Source: Morganella morganii H1r (lineage in GTDB: Bacteria > Pseudomonadota > Gammaproteobacteria > Enterobacterales > Enterobacteriaceae). From it: a DNA stretch of 64,000 nucleotides. The translations under genes and the position numbers were made by a program. Location of the stretch: contig NZ_AYMP01000014.1 of assembly GCF_000633515.1 (NCBI RefSeq), positions 124,001 through 188,000 on the forward strand, written 5' to 3'. Below the pieces are notes generated by a model, which saw nothing but the letters and a program-made list of their open reading frames with translations, was not told the DNA's origin and did no database searches. Below, piece by piece: positions 1 through 11,710 of this stretch (position 1 is the stretch's first letter; each line of letters opens with the position of its first letter).

Positions 1-162
1 GTCGGATCCTTCAAATTACGCGGTCAGCGTATTTTCCGGATGGCACCTATTCATCACCATTATGAATTAAAAGGCTGGCCTGAACCAAGGGTGATTGTCC
101 GCTTCTGGATTATCTCCCTGATGTTAGTGCTGATCGGTCTGGCGACACTCAAGGTACGTTAA
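1..162 (+). CDS. mraY: Phospho-N-acetylmuramoyl-pentapeptide transferase, C-terminal end (partial)
   Basis: This is the last 53 codons of MraY, the integral membrane enzyme that transfers phospho-MurNAc-pentapeptide to undecaprenyl phosphate to make lipid I. The 5' part lies outside the window. The visible part has the family's conserved [13 protein letters not shown] segment, whose histidine cluster lies near the active site, followed by the last hydrophobic membrane helix and a TAA stop. murD begins two bases after the stop, which is the usual dcw cluster order. Identification rests on the histidine motif and the neighbours, and both are strong. Confidence 0.95.
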
Positions 163-164
163 TC

Positions 165-1481
165 ATGACGAATTATCAGGGGAAAGACATTGTGATTGTC
201 GGGCTCGGTTTAACCGGGCTTTCCTGTGTGGACTTTTTTCTGTCGCGCGGCGTCACACCGAAAGTGATGGATACCCGCACCTCCCCGCCCGGCATCGATA
301 AGCTGCCGGACAGCGTTCAGTGTCACTGCGGCGGTTTTGAAGCGCAGTGGCTGCTGGATGCCGACCTGATTATCGCCAGCCCGGGTGTGGCGGTCAGTAC
401 CCCGCAACTGCAGGCAGCGGTGCAGGCCGGTGCGGAAATTATCGGCGATATCGAATTATTTGCCCGCGAAGTGACAGTGCCTGTGGTGGCGATCACCGGC
501 TCAAACGGTAAAAGCACCGTGACCTCCCTGGTGGGGGAAATGGGACGCTGTGCCGGTCTGCGTACCGGTGTCGGCGGTAATATCGGCCTGCCGGCACTGG
601 AACTGCTGAAAGACGATTACGAGCTCTGTGTGCTTGAGTTATCCAGTTTTCAGCTGGAAACCACGTTCAGCTTGAAACCGGCAGCCGCCACGGTTCTGAA
701 TGTCACGGAAGATCATATGGATCGCTATCCGCAGGGGCTGGAACAGTACCGTGCGGCAAAACTGCGTGTTTATCACGACGCTGCGGTCTGTGTGTATAAC
801 GCGGAAGATGCACTGACACAGCCGGGCTGCGATTGTGACCGGTCTGAATATGTCAGCTTCGGCACCGAAACAGGGGATTACTGGCTGGATACCGATGAGC
901 AGTCACTCTGTTTCTGCGGCGAGAAAATTATCAGCTGCAATGAGATGATCCTGCACGGTCAGCACAACTATTGTAATGCCCTGGCAGCTCTGGCGCTGGC
1001 GGATGCGGTTAATATCCCGCGCGAAGGCGCACTGAAAGCACTGCGCACTTACAGCGGCCTGCCGCACCGTTTTCAGCTGGTGCACGAATCTGCCGGGATC
1101 CGCTGGATTGATGATTCCAAAGCCACCAACGTCGGCAGTACCGAAGCAGCGCTGAACGGCCTGCAGGTGGACGGCTGTCTGCATCTGCTGCTCGGTGGTG
1201 ACGGCAAATCAGCGGATTTCTCACCGCTGCTGCCGTACCTGAGCGGCGAAAAAATCCGTCTTTACTGCTTCGGGCGTGACGGTGCACAGCTGGCGCAGCT
1301 GCGTCCGGATGTCTCTCTGCTGACAGACACCATGGAGCAGGCCATGCGGGCGCTGGCACCGTCACTGGCTGCGGGGGATATGGTGCTGTTATCACCGGCC
1401 TGTGCGAGCCTGGATCAGTTCCGTAATTTTGAAGAGCGCGGGCGTGAGTTTGCCCGTCTGGCACGGGAGTTAGCGGCATGA
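165..1481 (+). CDS. murD: UDP-N-acetylmuramoyl-L-alanine--D-glutamate ligase
   Basis: MurD is the cytoplasmic ATP-dependent ligase that adds D-glutamate to UDP-MurNAc-L-alanine. The 438-residue product has the expected family length. It has an N-terminal Rossmann-like UDP-binding domain (VGLGLTG at about residues 12-18), the Mur ligase ATP loop GSNGKST at residues 112-118, and the C-terminal DDSKATN motif of the third domain. The ATG lies two bases after mraY, and the TGA overlaps the ftsW start in an ATGA, so translation is probably coupled. Nothing is unusual in the sequence. Confidence 0.97.
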   Translation: MTNYQGKDIVIVGLGLTGLSCVDFFLSRGVTPKVMDTRTSPPGIDKLPDSVQCHCGGFEAQWLLDADLIIASPGVAVSTPQLQAAVQAGAEIIGDIELFAREVTVPVVAITGSNGKSTVTSLVGEMGRCAGLRTGVGGNIGLPALELLKDDYELCVLELSSFQLETTFSLKPAAATVLNVTEDHMDRYPQGLEQYRAAKLRVYHDAAVCVYNAEDALTQPGCDCDRSEYVSFGTETGDYWLDTDEQSLCFCGEKIISCNEMILHGQHNYCNALAALALADAVNIPREGALKALRTYSGLPHRFQLVHESAGIRWIDDSKATNVGSTEAALNGLQVDGCLHLLLGGDGKSADFSPLLPYLSGEKIRLYCFGRDGAQLAQLRPDVSLLTDTMEQAMRALAPSLAAGDMVLLSPACASLDQFRNFEERGREFARLARELAA

Positions 1482-2671
1482 AATTCCCCGGATCACAGCG
1501 TTTTAAAAACTGGATGATCGGCGAGCGTAACGGCGAGTTCAGTACGGTCGTGATGTATGACCGGACACTGCTGTGGTTTGCACTGGGACTGGCCGCGATT
1601 GGCTTTGTGATGGTGACTTCCGCCTCAATGCCTGTCGGGCAGCGTCTGGCGGATGATCCTTTCTATTTTGCCAAGCGTGACGGCGGCTTCTTAATTTTTG
1701 CTTTTATTATCGCTGTCGTGATTATGCGTTTCCCGCTGGAGATGTGGCAGCGCTACAGCACATTGCTGCTGATTGGTACGATCGGCGGGCTGATTGTGGT
1801 ACTCGGCGTGGGCAGCTCCGTCAACGGGGCATCACGCTGGATAGCGATCGGGCCGATGCGTATTCAGCCTGCGGAAGTGTCGAAACTGGCACTGTTTGTT
1901 TATCTCGCTAGCTATCTGGTGCGCAAGGTGGACGAAGTCAGAAATAACTTCTGGGGATTCTGCAAGCCGATGGGCGTGATGTTTGTGCTGGCGGTGTTAC
2001 TGCTGTTACAGCCGGATCTCGGTACCGTGGTTGTGCTGTTTGTCACTACACTGGCGCTGCTTTTTCTCGCCGGTGCCAAAATGTGGCAGTTTATCGCGAT
2101 TATCGGCGGCGGTGTCGCGGCAGTGGTACTGCTGATTATCGCCGAACCTTACCGTATGCGGCGTGTGACCTCGTTCCTTGACCCGTGGGAAGATCCGTTC
2201 GGCAGCGGTTACCAGTTAACACAATCACTGATGGCCTTCGGGCGCGGTGATTATTTCGGTCAGGGGCTGGGCAATTCTATCCAGAAAATGGAATACCTGC
2301 CGGAAGCCCACACTGACTTTATTTTTGCCATCCTCGGTGAGGAACTGGGGTATTTCGGCGTGATCCTGGTATTGCTGATGGTCTTTTTTGTCGCCTTCCG
2401 TGCCATGGTTATCGGTCGCCGTGCGCTGATGATTGACCAGCGTTTTGCCGGTTTTCTGGCCTGTGCCATCGGCATCTGGTTCAGCTTCCAGGCTCTGGTT
2501 AACGTCGGTGCCGCCTCCGGTATGCTGCCGACCAAAGGGCTGACACTGCCGCTGATCAGTTACGGCGGTTCGAGTTTAGTGATTATGACCACAGCCATTG
2601 CTTTGCTGCTGCGGATTGATTTTGAAACACGCCTGGCGAAAGCCCAGGCATTCTCAAGGAGAGCGCGATGA
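1478..2671 (+). CDS. ftsW: Lipid II polymerase FtsW, SEDS family
   Basis: FtsW is the SEDS-family peptidoglycan glycosyltransferase of the divisome and works with FtsI at the septum. The 397-residue protein is almost entirely hydrophobic, with about ten membrane helices after a short cytoplasmic N-terminus. Family hallmarks are visible: the PAEVSKL motif near residue 132, the [16 protein letters not shown] region near residues 265-283, and the C-terminal [10 protein letters not shown] motif. It overlaps murD and murG by four bases each, so the three are translationally linked. Its position between murD and murG separates it from the paralogue RodA. Confidence 0.96.
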   Translation: MKFPGSQRFKNWMIGERNGEFSTVVMYDRTLLWFALGLAAIGFVMVTSASMPVGQRLADDPFYFAKRDGGFLIFAFIIAVVIMRFPLEMWQRYSTLLLIGTIGGLIVVLGVGSSVNGASRWIAIGPMRIQPAEVSKLALFVYLASYLVRKVDEVRNNFWGFCKPMGVMFVLAVLLLLQPDLGTVVVLFVTTLALLFLAGAKMWQFIAIIGGGVAAVVLLIIAEPYRMRRVTSFLDPWEDPFGSGYQLTQSLMAFGRGDYFGQGLGNSIQKMEYLPEAHTDFIFAILGEELGYFGVILVLLMVFFVAFRAMVIGRRALMIDQRFAGFLACAIGIWFSFQALVNVGAASGMLPTKGLTLPLISYGGSSLVIMTTAIALLLRIDFETRLAKAQAFSRRAR

Positions 2672-3741
2672 GTAATAAAGCCCCCCGTCTGATGGTGATG
2701 GCCGGTGGTAGTGGCGGACATGTCTTTCCGGGGCTTGCGGTTGCGCACTATTTACAGAGTCAGGGCTGGGAAATCCGCTGGCTGGGTACCCGCGACCGGA
2801 TGGAAGCTCAGCTCGTGCCTAAACACGGCATTGATATCGATTTTATTGAGATTACCGGTCTGCGCGGCAAAGGCGTAAAAGCGCTGCTCACCGCGCCGTT
2901 CCGTATCGCGAAAGCGATAAAACAGGCGAAAAAAATTATGCGTGATTACCAGCCGGATGCGGTGCTCGGTATGGGCGGATTTGTCTCCGGCCCGGGCGGT
3001 GTGGCGGCGTGGCGTTGTGGTATTCCGGTGATCCTGCATGAGCAGAACGGTGTTGCCGGGCTGACCAACGGCTGGCTGTCGAAAATCGCCACCACGGTAT
3101 TACAGGGATTCCCGGGCGCCTTCCCGCAGGCTCCGGTGGTCGGTAACCCGGTACGTGAGGATATCCTCACTCTGCCGTCTCCGGCAGAACGGTTTGCCGG
3201 GCGTGAAGGGCCGATCCGCATTCTGGTGATCGGCGGCAGTCAGGGCGCGCGTATCCTGAACCAGACCCTGCCGGAAGTGGCCGGGATTATGGGGGATACT
3301 GTCTGTATCCGTCATCAGGCCGGAAAAGGCAGTGCGGAAAGCACACAGGCGTTGTATAACACGCAGAATGCGTCAGACAGTGTGACTGTCACAGAATTTA
3401 TTGATGACATGGTTGAAGCTTATACCTGGGCGGACGTGGTTATCTGCCGCTCCGGGGCGCTGACCGTCAGTGAAATCGCGGTCGCCGGGCTGGGCGCAAT
3501 TTTTGTGCCGTTTCAGCATAAAGACCGCCAGCAATACTGGAATGCGCTGCCGCTGGAACAGGCGGGCGCGGCGGTTATCATGGAACAGCCGGCCTTTAAT
3601 GCACAGGCGGTGGCAGAGCAGCTGCGTGAGTGGGACAGACCACGACTGCTGACCATGGCGGAAAAAGCACGGAGTGTCGCGATTACCGATGCCACCAAAC
3701 GGGTGGCGGATGCAATTATTGCGGCAGCAAAAAAACACTAA
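2668..3741 (+). CDS. murG: UDP-GlcNAc:undecaprenyl-PP-MurNAc-pentapeptide GlcNAc transferase
   Basis: MurG is the peripheral inner-membrane glycosyltransferase that converts lipid I to lipid II. The 357-residue product starts with the glycine-rich [10 protein letters not shown] loop at about residues 12-21, which contacts the lipid-linked acceptor. It also has the second glycine-rich loop ([11 protein letters not shown]) and the C-terminal UDP-GlcNAc site with [10 protein letters not shown] and the RSGALTVSE segment. The start overlaps ftsW by four bases. The stop is 25 bases before murC. Length and motifs are typical. Confidence 0.97.
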   Translation: MSNKAPRLMVMAGGSGGHVFPGLAVAHYLQSQGWEIRWLGTRDRMEAQLVPKHGIDIDFIEITGLRGKGVKALLTAPFRIAKAIKQAKKIMRDYQPDAVLGMGGFVSGPGGVAAWRCGIPVILHEQNGVAGLTNGWLSKIATTVLQGFPGAFPQAPVVGNPVREDILTLPSPAERFAGREGPIRILVIGGSQGARILNQTLPEVAGIMGDTVCIRHQAGKGSAESTQALYNTQNASDSVTVTEFIDDMVEAYTWADVVICRSGALTVSEIAVAGLGAIFVPFQHKDRQQYWNALPLEQAGAAVIMEQPAFNAQAVAEQLREWDRPRLLTMAEKARSVAITDATKRVADAIIAAAKKH

Positions 3742-3766
3742 CGAATTGATATAGCGAAGAAATAAC

Positions 3767-5233
3767 GTGAATACACAGCAATTGGCGAAATTACGATCCT
3801 TCATTCCGGAAATGAAACGTGTCCGGCACATCCACTTTGTCGGCATCGGCGGTGCCGGTATGGGCGGCATAGCGGAAGTGCTGGCGAACGAAGGTTATGA
3901 GATCAGCGGGTCTGATCTGGCGCCGAATGCGGTAACAAAACAGCTGACTAATCTGGGCGCGACGATTTATTTCAATCACCGTCCGGAAAACGTGGCAGAC
4001 GCCAGTGTGGTGGTGGTATCCACCGCCATTTCAGCGGATAACCCGGAAATCGTGGCGGCGCGTGATGCCCGTATTCCGGTGATCCGCCGCGCGGAAATGC
4101 TCGCGGAACTGATGCGCTTCCGTCACGGTGTGGCGATTGCCGGCACGCACGGCAAAACCACCACCACGGCGATGATTTCCGGTATCTATGGCCGCGGTGG
4201 TCTGGATCCGACCTTCGTCAACGGCGGGCTGGTCAAAGCCGCCGGTGTGCATGCGCGTCTCGGTTCAAGCCGTTATCTGATTGCGGAAGCGGATGAAAGT
4301 GATGCCTCTTTCCTGCACCTGCAGCCGATGGTCGCCGTGGTCACCAATATCGAGCCGGATCACATGGATACTTATCACGGTGATTTTGAAACCCTGAAAG
4401 ACACCTTTGTGAACTTCCTGCACAACCTGCCGTTCTACGGCCTGGCGGTGGTGTGCATGGATGATGCGGTGATCCGCGACATCGTGCCGCGCATCGGTCG
4501 TTATGTGATTACGTATGGTTTCCATGAGGATGCGGATGTCCGAATTACTGATTTTGAACAGCGCGGTTCGCAGTGCTTCTTTACGGTTCAGCGTGAGAAT
4601 CTGCCGGATCTGACTGTGGAACTGAATGCACCGGGCCGTCACAACGTGCTGAATGCCACGGCAGCGATTGCGGTCGCGACAGAAGAGGGTATTCCGGATG
4701 AGGACATTCTGGCCTCTCTGCGTGAATTCCAGGGGACCGGACGTCGTTTTGACTTTCTCGGCAACTTCCCGCTGGAGCACGTCAACCAGAAAGAAGGCAG
4801 CGTGATGCTGGTGGACGATTACGGCCATCATCCGACCGAAGTGGATGCGACTATCAAGGCGGCAAGAGCAGGCTGGCCGGATAAGCGGATTGTGATGGTT
4901 TTTCAGCCGCACCGTTATACCCGTACCCGCGACCTGTATGAGGATTTTGCCAACACGCTGGATCAGGTCGATATCCTGCTGATGCTGGATGTGTATGCCG
5001 CCGGTGAACCTGCCATTCCGGGGGCGGACAGCCGTTCGCTGTGCCGCACAATCCGCCAGCGCGGCAAGCTGGATCCGATTCTGGTCACCGAACCGGGCAA
5101 AATTGCAGCGGTACTGGCACAGGTTCTTGAAGATAATGATTTAATACTGGTTCAAGGCGCCGGAAATATCGGTAAAATAGCGCGTACATTGGCTGACACA
5201 AAATTACGGCCGGTTTTGAGTGAGGATAATTAA
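3767..5233 (+). CDS. murC: UDP-N-acetylmuramate--L-alanine ligase
   Basis: MurC adds L-alanine to UDP-MurNAc, the first amino acid of the stem peptide. The GTG start gives 488 residues beginning [16 protein letters not shown], which matches the family N-terminus. An N-terminal UDP-binding loop ([14 protein letters not shown], residues 24-37) and the ATP loop GTHGKTT at residues 126-132 are present, as is the C-terminal HHPTEV segment with the conserved histidines. ddlB follows two bases after the stop. GTG use may limit translation, but no ATG is nearby in frame. Confidence 0.96.
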   Translation: MNTQQLAKLRSFIPEMKRVRHIHFVGIGGAGMGGIAEVLANEGYEISGSDLAPNAVTKQLTNLGATIYFNHRPENVADASVVVVSTAISADNPEIVAARDARIPVIRRAEMLAELMRFRHGVAIAGTHGKTTTTAMISGIYGRGGLDPTFVNGGLVKAAGVHARLGSSRYLIAEADESDASFLHLQPMVAVVTNIEPDHMDTYHGDFETLKDTFVNFLHNLPFYGLAVVCMDDAVIRDIVPRIGRYVITYGFHEDADVRITDFEQRGSQCFFTVQRENLPDLTVELNAPGRHNVLNATAAIAVATEEGIPDEDILASLREFQGTGRRFDFLGNFPLEHVNQKEGSVMLVDDYGHHPTEVDATIKAARAGWPDKRIVMVFQPHRYTRTRDLYEDFANTLDQVDILLMLDVYAAGEPAIPGADSRSLCRTIRQRGKLDPILVTEPGKIAAVLAQVLEDNDLILVQGAGNIGKIARTLADTKLRPVLSEDN

Positions 5234-5235
5234 GA

Positions 5236-6153
5236 ATGACTGAAAAAGTCGCGGTACTGATGGGCGGAACATCCGCAGAACGTGAAGTCTCTCTGGCTTC
5301 AGGTGCGGCGGTGCTTGCCGGTTTAAAAGAAGCCGGAATTAATGCGTTCGGGGTGGATACCAAAGAGTATCCGGTGACCCGTCTGAAGGAAGACGGTTTT
5401 ACCAAAGTCTTTATCGCGCTGCACGGCCGCGGCGGGGAAGACGGTACATTGCAGGGCTGCCTGGAGCAGATGGGGCTGCCGTACACCGGAAGTGGTGTGA
5501 TGGCCTCCGCTCTCTCTATGGACAAGCTGCGTACCAAACAGCTCTGGGCAGGCGCAGGACTGCCGATTGCCCCGTACTTTGCCATCAGTGCGGCCCGTTT
5601 TGCGCACATCAGTGATGAAGAATTACAGCAGGGTGTGGCATCACTGGGGTATCCGGTGATTGTCAAACCAAGCCTGGAAGGCTCGAGTGTCGGTATGTCC
5701 AAAGTGGATAATGCTCAGGCGCTGCGTCCGGCACTGGAAGAAGCGTTCAGACATGACAAAGATGTGCTGGTGGAAAAATGGCTGAGCGGCCCGGAATTCA
5801 CCGTGGGTTTCCTCGGTGAGCAGATGCTGCCGTCTATCCGCATTCAGCCGGCGGCGGTGTTCTATGACTACGAAGCCAAATATATTTCTGACGACACACA
5901 ATATTTCTGCCCCGGCCTCGAAGGGGCACGCGAAACAGAAATCCGTGAGCTGGCAAAAGCCGCTTACAAAGCCGTGGGCTGTGAAGGCTGGGGTCGTGTG
6001 GATGTGATGCTCGACAGTGACGGACAGTTCTACCTGCTGGAAGTGAACACCTCCCCGGGTATGACCAACCACAGTCTGGTGCCGCAGGCGGCGCGTCAGG
6101 CCGGCATGAGCTTCTCCGCTTTTGTGGCGGATGTTCTGGCACTGGCGGACTGA
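5236..6153 (+). CDS. ddlB: D-alanine--D-alanine ligase B
   Basis: DdlB makes the D-Ala-D-Ala dipeptide used by MurF and is the target of D-cycloserine. The 305 residues show the ATP-grasp fold: the N-terminal [11 protein letters not shown] motif, the HGRGGEDG motif, the [11 protein letters not shown] loop over the active site, and the C-terminal [13 protein letters not shown] metal-binding and substrate-binding segment. The gene is two bases downstream of murC and one base upstream of ftsQ, so all three probably share a transcript. The ftsQ ribosome binding site must lie within the end of this gene. Confidence 0.96.
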   Translation: MTEKVAVLMGGTSAEREVSLASGAAVLAGLKEAGINAFGVDTKEYPVTRLKEDGFTKVFIALHGRGGEDGTLQGCLEQMGLPYTGSGVMASALSMDKLRTKQLWAGAGLPIAPYFAISAARFAHISDEELQQGVASLGYPVIVKPSLEGSSVGMSKVDNAQALRPALEEAFRHDKDVLVEKWLSGPEFTVGFLGEQMLPSIRIQPAAVFYDYEAKYISDDTQYFCPGLEGARETEIRELAKAAYKAVGCEGWGRVDVMLDSDGQFYLLEVNTSPGMTNHSLVPQAARQAGMSFSAFVADVLALAD

Positions 6154-6154
6154 T

Positions 6155-6958
6155 ATGTCACAGGCTGCACTGAATATGCGTGAACCGGAACCGGATCCGG
6201 ATTATGAAGGTTCACGTCCCAGTAACGGCACATACCTTGCCGGGCTGCTGTTTTTCCTGATGGTGCTGGGAACGCTGGTCTGGGGTGGTCTGATGGTGCT
6301 GAACTGGATGAAAGATGCAGACCGCCTGCCGATGTCAAAACTGGTATTAACCGGTGAGCGCCATTACACGACTAATGATGATGTGCGCAAAGCGGTATTA
6401 TCCCTCGGGACACCCGGCACGTTTATGACACTGGATGTCAATGATGTGCAGCAGCAGCTGGAACGGATCCCGTGGCTACGTCAGGTCACTGTGCGCAAAC
6501 AGTGGCCGGACGAATTAAAAATTCATCTGGTCGAGTATGTGCCGTATGCACGCTGGAATGACTCACAGATGATAGATGACGCCGGACGGGTCTTCAGCCT
6601 GCCGGCGGAACTGACAGAAAAAGATTCTTTCCCGATGCTCTACGGGGCACAGGGCAGTGAACAGGATGTTCTGAGCGGGTATCGTGAAATGGCGCAGCAG
6701 CTCAGCGGGACGGGACTGAAAATCAAATCAGCCTCCATGTCACCGCGTCATGCCTGGCAGCTGGTGCTGGATAATGACATCCGGGTTGAACTCGGACGGC
6801 TGGATACCCGGGGCCGGTTGCAGCGTTTTACCGAACTGTATCCGACTCTGGTGCAGGAACAGGACAAACGGGTTGATTATGTCGATCTCCGCTATGACAG
6901 TGGTGCTGCGGTCGGCTGGGCGCCATTGCAGATCGATCCTTTCGCAAACGGACATTAA
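6155..6958 (+). CDS. ftsQ: Cell division protein FtsQ
   Basis: FtsQ is the bitopic divisome scaffold that binds FtsB-FtsL. I start it at the ATG one base after the ddlB stop, giving 267 residues; an in-frame start at 6122 inside ddlB would add 11 residues without support. The layout is a short acidic and proline-rich cytoplasmic tail, one membrane helix at about residues 27-50, a POTRA domain beginning near [16 protein letters not shown], and a beta domain. The C-terminal tail is short. It is followed by ftsA after a 34-base gap. E. coli ftsQ carries internal promoters for ftsA and ftsZ; I could not pin such sites here. Confidence 0.93.
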   Translation: MSQAALNMREPEPDPDYEGSRPSNGTYLAGLLFFLMVLGTLVWGGLMVLNWMKDADRLPMSKLVLTGERHYTTNDDVRKAVLSLGTPGTFMTLDVNDVQQQLERIPWLRQVTVRKQWPDELKIHLVEYVPYARWNDSQMIDDAGRVFSLPAELTEKDSFPMLYGAQGSEQDVLSGYREMAQQLSGTGLKIKSASMSPRHAWQLVLDNDIRVELGRLDTRGRLQRFTELYPTLVQEQDKRVDYVDLRYDSGAAVGWAPLQIDPFANGH

Positions 6959-6992
6959 GACATAACAGGTATAGAAGGCGGGCAGAATAACA

Positions 6993-8249
6993 ATGATCAA
7001 AGCAACGGATAGAAAATTAGTCGTCGGCCTCGAAATAGGCACCGCCAAAGTATCTGCGCTTGTTGGTGAAATTCTGCCGGACGGTGTGGTGAACATTATC
7101 GGTGCGGGCAACTGCCCGTCACGCGGAATGGACAAAGGCGGCGTCAATGATCTGGAGTCGGTGGTAAAATGCGTTCAGCGTGCCATCGACCAGGCGGAAC
7201 TGATGGCGGACTGCCAGATTTCATCAGTCTATCTGGCGTTATCCGGTAAACACATCAGCTGCCAGAATGAGATCGGTATGGTACCGATTTCAGAAGAGGA
7301 AGTGACCCAGGAAGATGTGGAGAATGTGGTGCACACGGCGAAATCTGTCCGTGTCCGCGACGAGCACCGTGTTCTGCATGTGATCCCGCAGGAATATGCC
7401 ATTGATTACCAGGAAGGCATTAAAAACCCGGTGGGATTATCCGGTGTGAGGATGCAGGCAAAAGTGCATCTGATCACCTGTCATAACGACATGGCCAAGA
7501 ATATTGTCAAAGCCGTTGAGCGTTGCGGACTGAAAGTGGATCAGCTGATTTTTGCCGGTCTGGCATCAAGCTTCGCGGTTCTGACAGAAGATGAGCGTGA
7601 GCTGGGTGTCTGTGTGGTGGATATCGGCGGCGGCACAATGGATATGGCGATTTACACCGGCGGCGCACTGCGTCACACCCGTGTTATCCCGTATGCCGGG
7701 AATGTGGTGACCGGCGATATCGCATATGCTTTCGGTACACCGCCTAATGATGCGGAAGCGATTAAAGTCCGTCACGGTTGTGCGCTGGGGTCTCTGGTCA
7801 GCAAAGACGAAACCCTGGAAGTGCCGAGTGTCGGCGGGCGTCCGCCGCGCAGCTTACAGCGCCAGACATTAGCCGAAGTGATTGAGCCGCGTTACACCGA
7901 ATTACTCAATCTGGTTAATGACGAAATTTTGAAAGTACAGGAACAATTACGTCAGCAGGGTGTCAAACACCATTTGGCCGCTGGTATCGTGCTGACAGGT
8001 GGTGCGGCTCAGATTAACGGACTGGTTGAGTGCGCCCAGCGTGTTTTCCATACACAGGTTCGTATCGGACAACCGCTTAATATAACCGGCTTAACGGATT
8101 ATGCGCAGGAACCGTATTACTCTACAGCGGTAGGGTTGCTGCATTACGGAAAAGAATCTCACCTGGTCGGCGATACCGAGACAGAAAAACGTGCCTCGGT
8201 GAGCAGTTGGTTTAAAAAATTAACTGGCTGGCTCAGAAAAGAATTTTAA
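6993..8249 (+). CDS. ftsA: Cell division protein FtsA, actin-like membrane tether for FtsZ
   Basis: FtsA is an actin-fold ATPase that anchors FtsZ to the membrane and recruits later divisome proteins. The 418-residue sequence has the phosphate-1 motif (VGLEIGTAKVSALVG), the phosphate-2 motif (CVVDIGGGTMDMAIY), the adenosine motif (IVLTGGAAQINGL) and the 1C subdomain unique to FtsA. The C-terminus ends in the amphipathic membrane-targeting helix SWFKKLTGWLRKEF. It lies 34 bases after ftsQ and 67 bases before ftsZ, as in other enterobacteria. Confidence 0.97.
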   Translation: MIKATDRKLVVGLEIGTAKVSALVGEILPDGVVNIIGAGNCPSRGMDKGGVNDLESVVKCVQRAIDQAELMADCQISSVYLALSGKHISCQNEIGMVPISEEEVTQEDVENVVHTAKSVRVRDEHRVLHVIPQEYAIDYQEGIKNPVGLSGVRMQAKVHLITCHNDMAKNIVKAVERCGLKVDQLIFAGLASSFAVLTEDERELGVCVVDIGGGTMDMAIYTGGALRHTRVIPYAGNVVTGDIAYAFGTPPNDAEAIKVRHGCALGSLVSKDETLEVPSVGGRPPRSLQRQTLAEVIEPRYTELLNLVNDEILKVQEQLRQQGVKHHLAAGIVLTGGAAQINGLVECAQRVFHTQVRIGQPLNITGLTDYAQEPYYSTAVGLLHYGKESHLVGDTETEKRASVSSWFKKLTGWLRKEF

Positions 8250-8316
8250 TTTGTACTAAGGCTGGCGATAATAAGCGCCGGGCCATAATAAGAAAGGCAC
8301 AAAACGGAGAGAGATT

Positions 8317-9474
8317 ATGTTTGAACCGATGGAATTGACCAACGACGCGGTGATTAAAGTCATCGGCGTCGGCGGGGGCGGCGGTAACGCTGTTGAGCAT
8401 ATGGTCCGTGAACGCATCGAAGGCGTTGAATTCTTCGCTGTGAATACGGACGCTCAGGCGCTTCGTAAAACCGCCGTCGGCCAGACTATTCAGATTGGTA
8501 ACGGGATCACCAAAGGCCTGGGTGCGGGTGCAAACCCGGAAGTGGGCCGTAACGCGGCGGAAGAAGATCGCGAAGCTCTGCGCAATGCACTCGACGGTGC
8601 GGACATGGTCTTTATCGCAGCCGGTATGGGCGGCGGTACCGGGACCGGTGCGGCACCTGTTGTTGCTGAAGTTGCCAAAGAGCTGGGTATTCTGACCGTT
8701 GCTGTGGTGACCAAGCCGTTCAACTTTGAAGGCAAAAAACGCATGGCATTCGCCGAGCAGGGGATTACGGAGTTATCGAAGCATGTTGACTCACTGATCA
8801 CCATCCCGAATGACAAGCTGCTGAAAGTATTAGGCCGCGGGATCTCACTGCTGGATGCCTTCGGAGCGGCTAACGATGTGTTACGCGGCGCGGTTCAGGG
8901 TATCGCAGAACTGATCACCCGTCCGGGTCTGATGAACGTTGACTTCGCGGACGTCCGTACCGTGATGTCAGAAATGGGTTACGCCATGATGGGTTCCGGC
9001 GCGGCACGCGGCGAAGACCGCGCGGAAGAAGCCGCCGAAATGGCGATTTCCAGCCCGCTGCTGGAAGATATCGACCTGTCCGGTGCGCGTGGTGTGCTGG
9101 TTAACATCACGGCGGGCTTTGACCTGCGTCTGGATGAGTTCGAAACCGTGGGTAACACTATCCGTGCATTTGCATCGGATAATGCGACCGTGGTTATCGG
9201 TACGTCTTTAGACCCTGAAATGAACGATGAACTGCGTGTGACTGTGGTCGCGACCGGTATCGGCATGGACAAACGTCCTGAAATCACGCTGGTAACCAAC
9301 AAAGCGGTACAGACCAACAACATGGAACATCGTTATGCACAAATGCAAAACAGCATGACCAGCATGGATGACAGCAAATCAGTGGCACAGGTTGTCAACG
9401 ATTCGTCAGCACAAAGCAATAAAGAACCGGATTATTTAGATATCCCGGCTTTCTTACGCAAACAGGCTGACTAA
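8317..9474 (+). CDS. ftsZ: Cell division protein FtsZ, tubulin-like GTPase
   Basis: FtsZ polymerises into the Z-ring. The tubulin signature GGGTGTG lies at residues 105-111, and the synergy loop [11 protein letters not shown], which completes GTP hydrolysis between subunits, is intact. The linker after about residue 320 is poorly structured and rich in Asn, Ser and Gln. The C-terminal [14 protein letters not shown] peptide is the conserved FtsA/ZipA/MinC/SlmA docking site. At 385 residues it matches E. coli in length. The Shine-Dalgarno is GGAGAG before the ATG. lpxC follows after a 98-base gap that probably holds a promoter. Confidence 0.98.
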   Translation: MFEPMELTNDAVIKVIGVGGGGGNAVEHMVRERIEGVEFFAVNTDAQALRKTAVGQTIQIGNGITKGLGAGANPEVGRNAAEEDREALRNALDGADMVFIAAGMGGGTGTGAAPVVAEVAKELGILTVAVVTKPFNFEGKKRMAFAEQGITELSKHVDSLITIPNDKLLKVLGRGISLLDAFGAANDVLRGAVQGIAELITRPGLMNVDFADVRTVMSEMGYAMMGSGAARGEDRAEEAAEMAISSPLLEDIDLSGARGVLVNITAGFDLRLDEFETVGNTIRAFASDNATVVIGTSLDPEMNDELRVTVVATGIGMDKRPEITLVTNKAVQTNNMEHRYAQMQNSMTSMDDSKSVAQVVNDSSAQSNKEPDYLDIPAFLRKQAD

Positions 9475-9554
9475 ACCGAAAAGATTTGCATCTCCGCTTT
9501 TTGTGCTAAACTATCTCCCTTGTCATTAGTTTATAATGGCAGGGAGACAGTTAA

Positions 9555-10490
<936 letters not shown>

Positions 10491-10568
10491 TCAGGTCATG
10501 GCACCACAGCTTGTTGCCCTGACCCTGACACTCCTGTCACTGACGTTATTTGCCAGATAACCGTCTGC

Positions 10569-11093
10569 TTAATCTGCTGCACTGGTACTCTCTCCGGCCA
10601 GTGCAGCCAATTTCTCCAGTTTCTTCCTCAGTTTCTCCGGGCTTCTCTGCGCCAGCGCCTTCAGTGAACCGGCACTTTCTACACTCAGTTTCCGTCCCGG
10701 CCCCGTTGTCTTTTGCCCTCTGAACGCTGAATTGCTGTTTTTATCATCACCCGGTAACCCGGTTGACGATGATTTCATCAATGACGGATTGATTTTGATG
10801 TCGATAGCCGATAATGATGGTAAAATCTCCCGGCGCAGCGCAGAACGCAGCGCGGGAAGTTCGTAACGCAGCCGGGTCATCTGCGCGGCGTTAGAGACTT
10901 CCAGAATTAACAGTTGTTTGCGATAATTAGCCACGCGGCAATGTGGTTTGAGCATCGCGGGCAGCAGCGCCAGAACGGCGCGGTTGAGTTTAAGTAACAC
11001 GACAGCACGCTGCTGAATACTTTTAAGGGTATTATTATCCTTAGTCCCGCTTTCCAGCAGGCTTTCAAGGGAAACTGGCTGACTGTCGCGCAT
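10569..11093 (-). CDS. DciA-type (DUF721) protein, putative DnaB helicase operator
   Basis: This 174-residue protein, encoded opposite to lpxC and secM, fits the DUF721/DciA family by its N-terminal half: a helical segment followed by a KH-like stretch with YRKQLLILEV and the RLRYELPALRSALRREI segment. DciA proteins help load the replicative helicase DnaB in many bacteria, whereas E. coli uses phage-derived DnaC and lacks a gene here. The C-terminal third (after about residue 105) is low-complexity and rich in Ser, Lys and Gly. I start at the ATG at 11093, eight bases after GGAG; a GTG at 11096 is the alternative. Family assignment is by pattern memory, and function here is inferred. Confidence 0.7.
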   Translation of the reverse strand: MRDSQPVSLESLLESGTKDNNTLKSIQQRAVVLLKLNRAVLALLPAMLKPHCRVANYRKQLLILEVSNAAQMTRLRYELPALRSALRREILPSLSAIDIKINPSLMKSSSTGLPGDDKNSNSAFRGQKTTGPGRKLSVESAGSLKALAQRSPEKLRKKLEKLAALAGESTSAAD

Positions 11094-11126
11094 CACATAT
11101 ACTCCGGATCTCGTGAGGGAAACACT

Positions 11127-11639
11127 ATTTTAAATCTTTGGCGGCAATTTGGCAGGCGTTATTTCTGGTGCCATCTCTTTATCGGGATTGTGGCGACCGG
11201 TTTTGGCCTGCCTGCAGTCCTGAACAACGGTGATGTTACCACAGCCGGTGCCGGGACAACACAAAACCGCCAGAGTCAGGCATTATCCGCCTTTGACAGC
11301 CTGTTCCTGCAAAGCAGCCAGCCGGCGAGAACCTCACAGAGCATCAATTACTGGCAGCAGCATGCGGTCCGTAATGTTATCCGCCAGATTTCCTTTGCGT
11401 TTTCCTGTCCGGAAGATGCCTCAAAAGATAATACCCCGGCAGAAGACCGGCATGATGGCGCCGCGCAAAATATGCTGGCGGCACTGTATGCCATTCTGAC
11501 CGACTCCCCGGCACTGCCTGTTTATCATCCGGCTGTCATGCCGCAGCGCATTGCCGCAGATAACCCGTCCCCGTCTTTTTCAGTTCAGTGGATTGCCCGC
11601 ACCGGCGGCATCCGTGCCGGTCCCGTACAATCAGCGTAG
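11127..11639 (+). CDS. secM: SecM, secretion monitor arrest protein (apparent ATT start)
   Basis: SecM stalls its own ribosome to expose the secA ribosome binding site when secretion is limiting. The frame ends with the arrest signature WIARTGGIRAGP followed by four residues. The signal peptide region (LWRQFGRRYFWCHLFIGIV) clearly continues upstream of the first GTG in the frame (11190), matching the E. coli N-terminus. No ATG, GTG or TTG lies further upstream before a stop. ATT at 11127 has AGGGA six bases before it and gives exactly 170 residues, the E. coli length, placing Trp155, Arg163 and Pro166 at their E. coli positions. A missing base near GTG 11113 is the alternative. Confidence 0.85.
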   Translation: MLNLWRQFGRRYFWCHLFIGIVATGFGLPAVLNNGDVTTAGAGTTQNRQSQALSAFDSLFLQSSQPARTSQSINYWQQHAVRNVIRQISFAFSCPEDASKDNTPAEDRHDGAAQNMLAALYAILTDSPALPVYHPAVMPQRIAADNPSPSFSVQWIARTGGIRAGPVQSA

Positions 11640-11710
11640 TCCCTCAACGACATTATTAACACATTCGATTATTAACAAGGCCTGATTGTGCCTGAACAGA
11701 GACGTTTATT

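Noticed and set aside
11113..11133. GTG at 11113 as the secM start
   Set aside because: This frame stops at TAA 11131-11133 and is not in frame with SecM. It is kept only as an alternative if a base is missing from the sequence.
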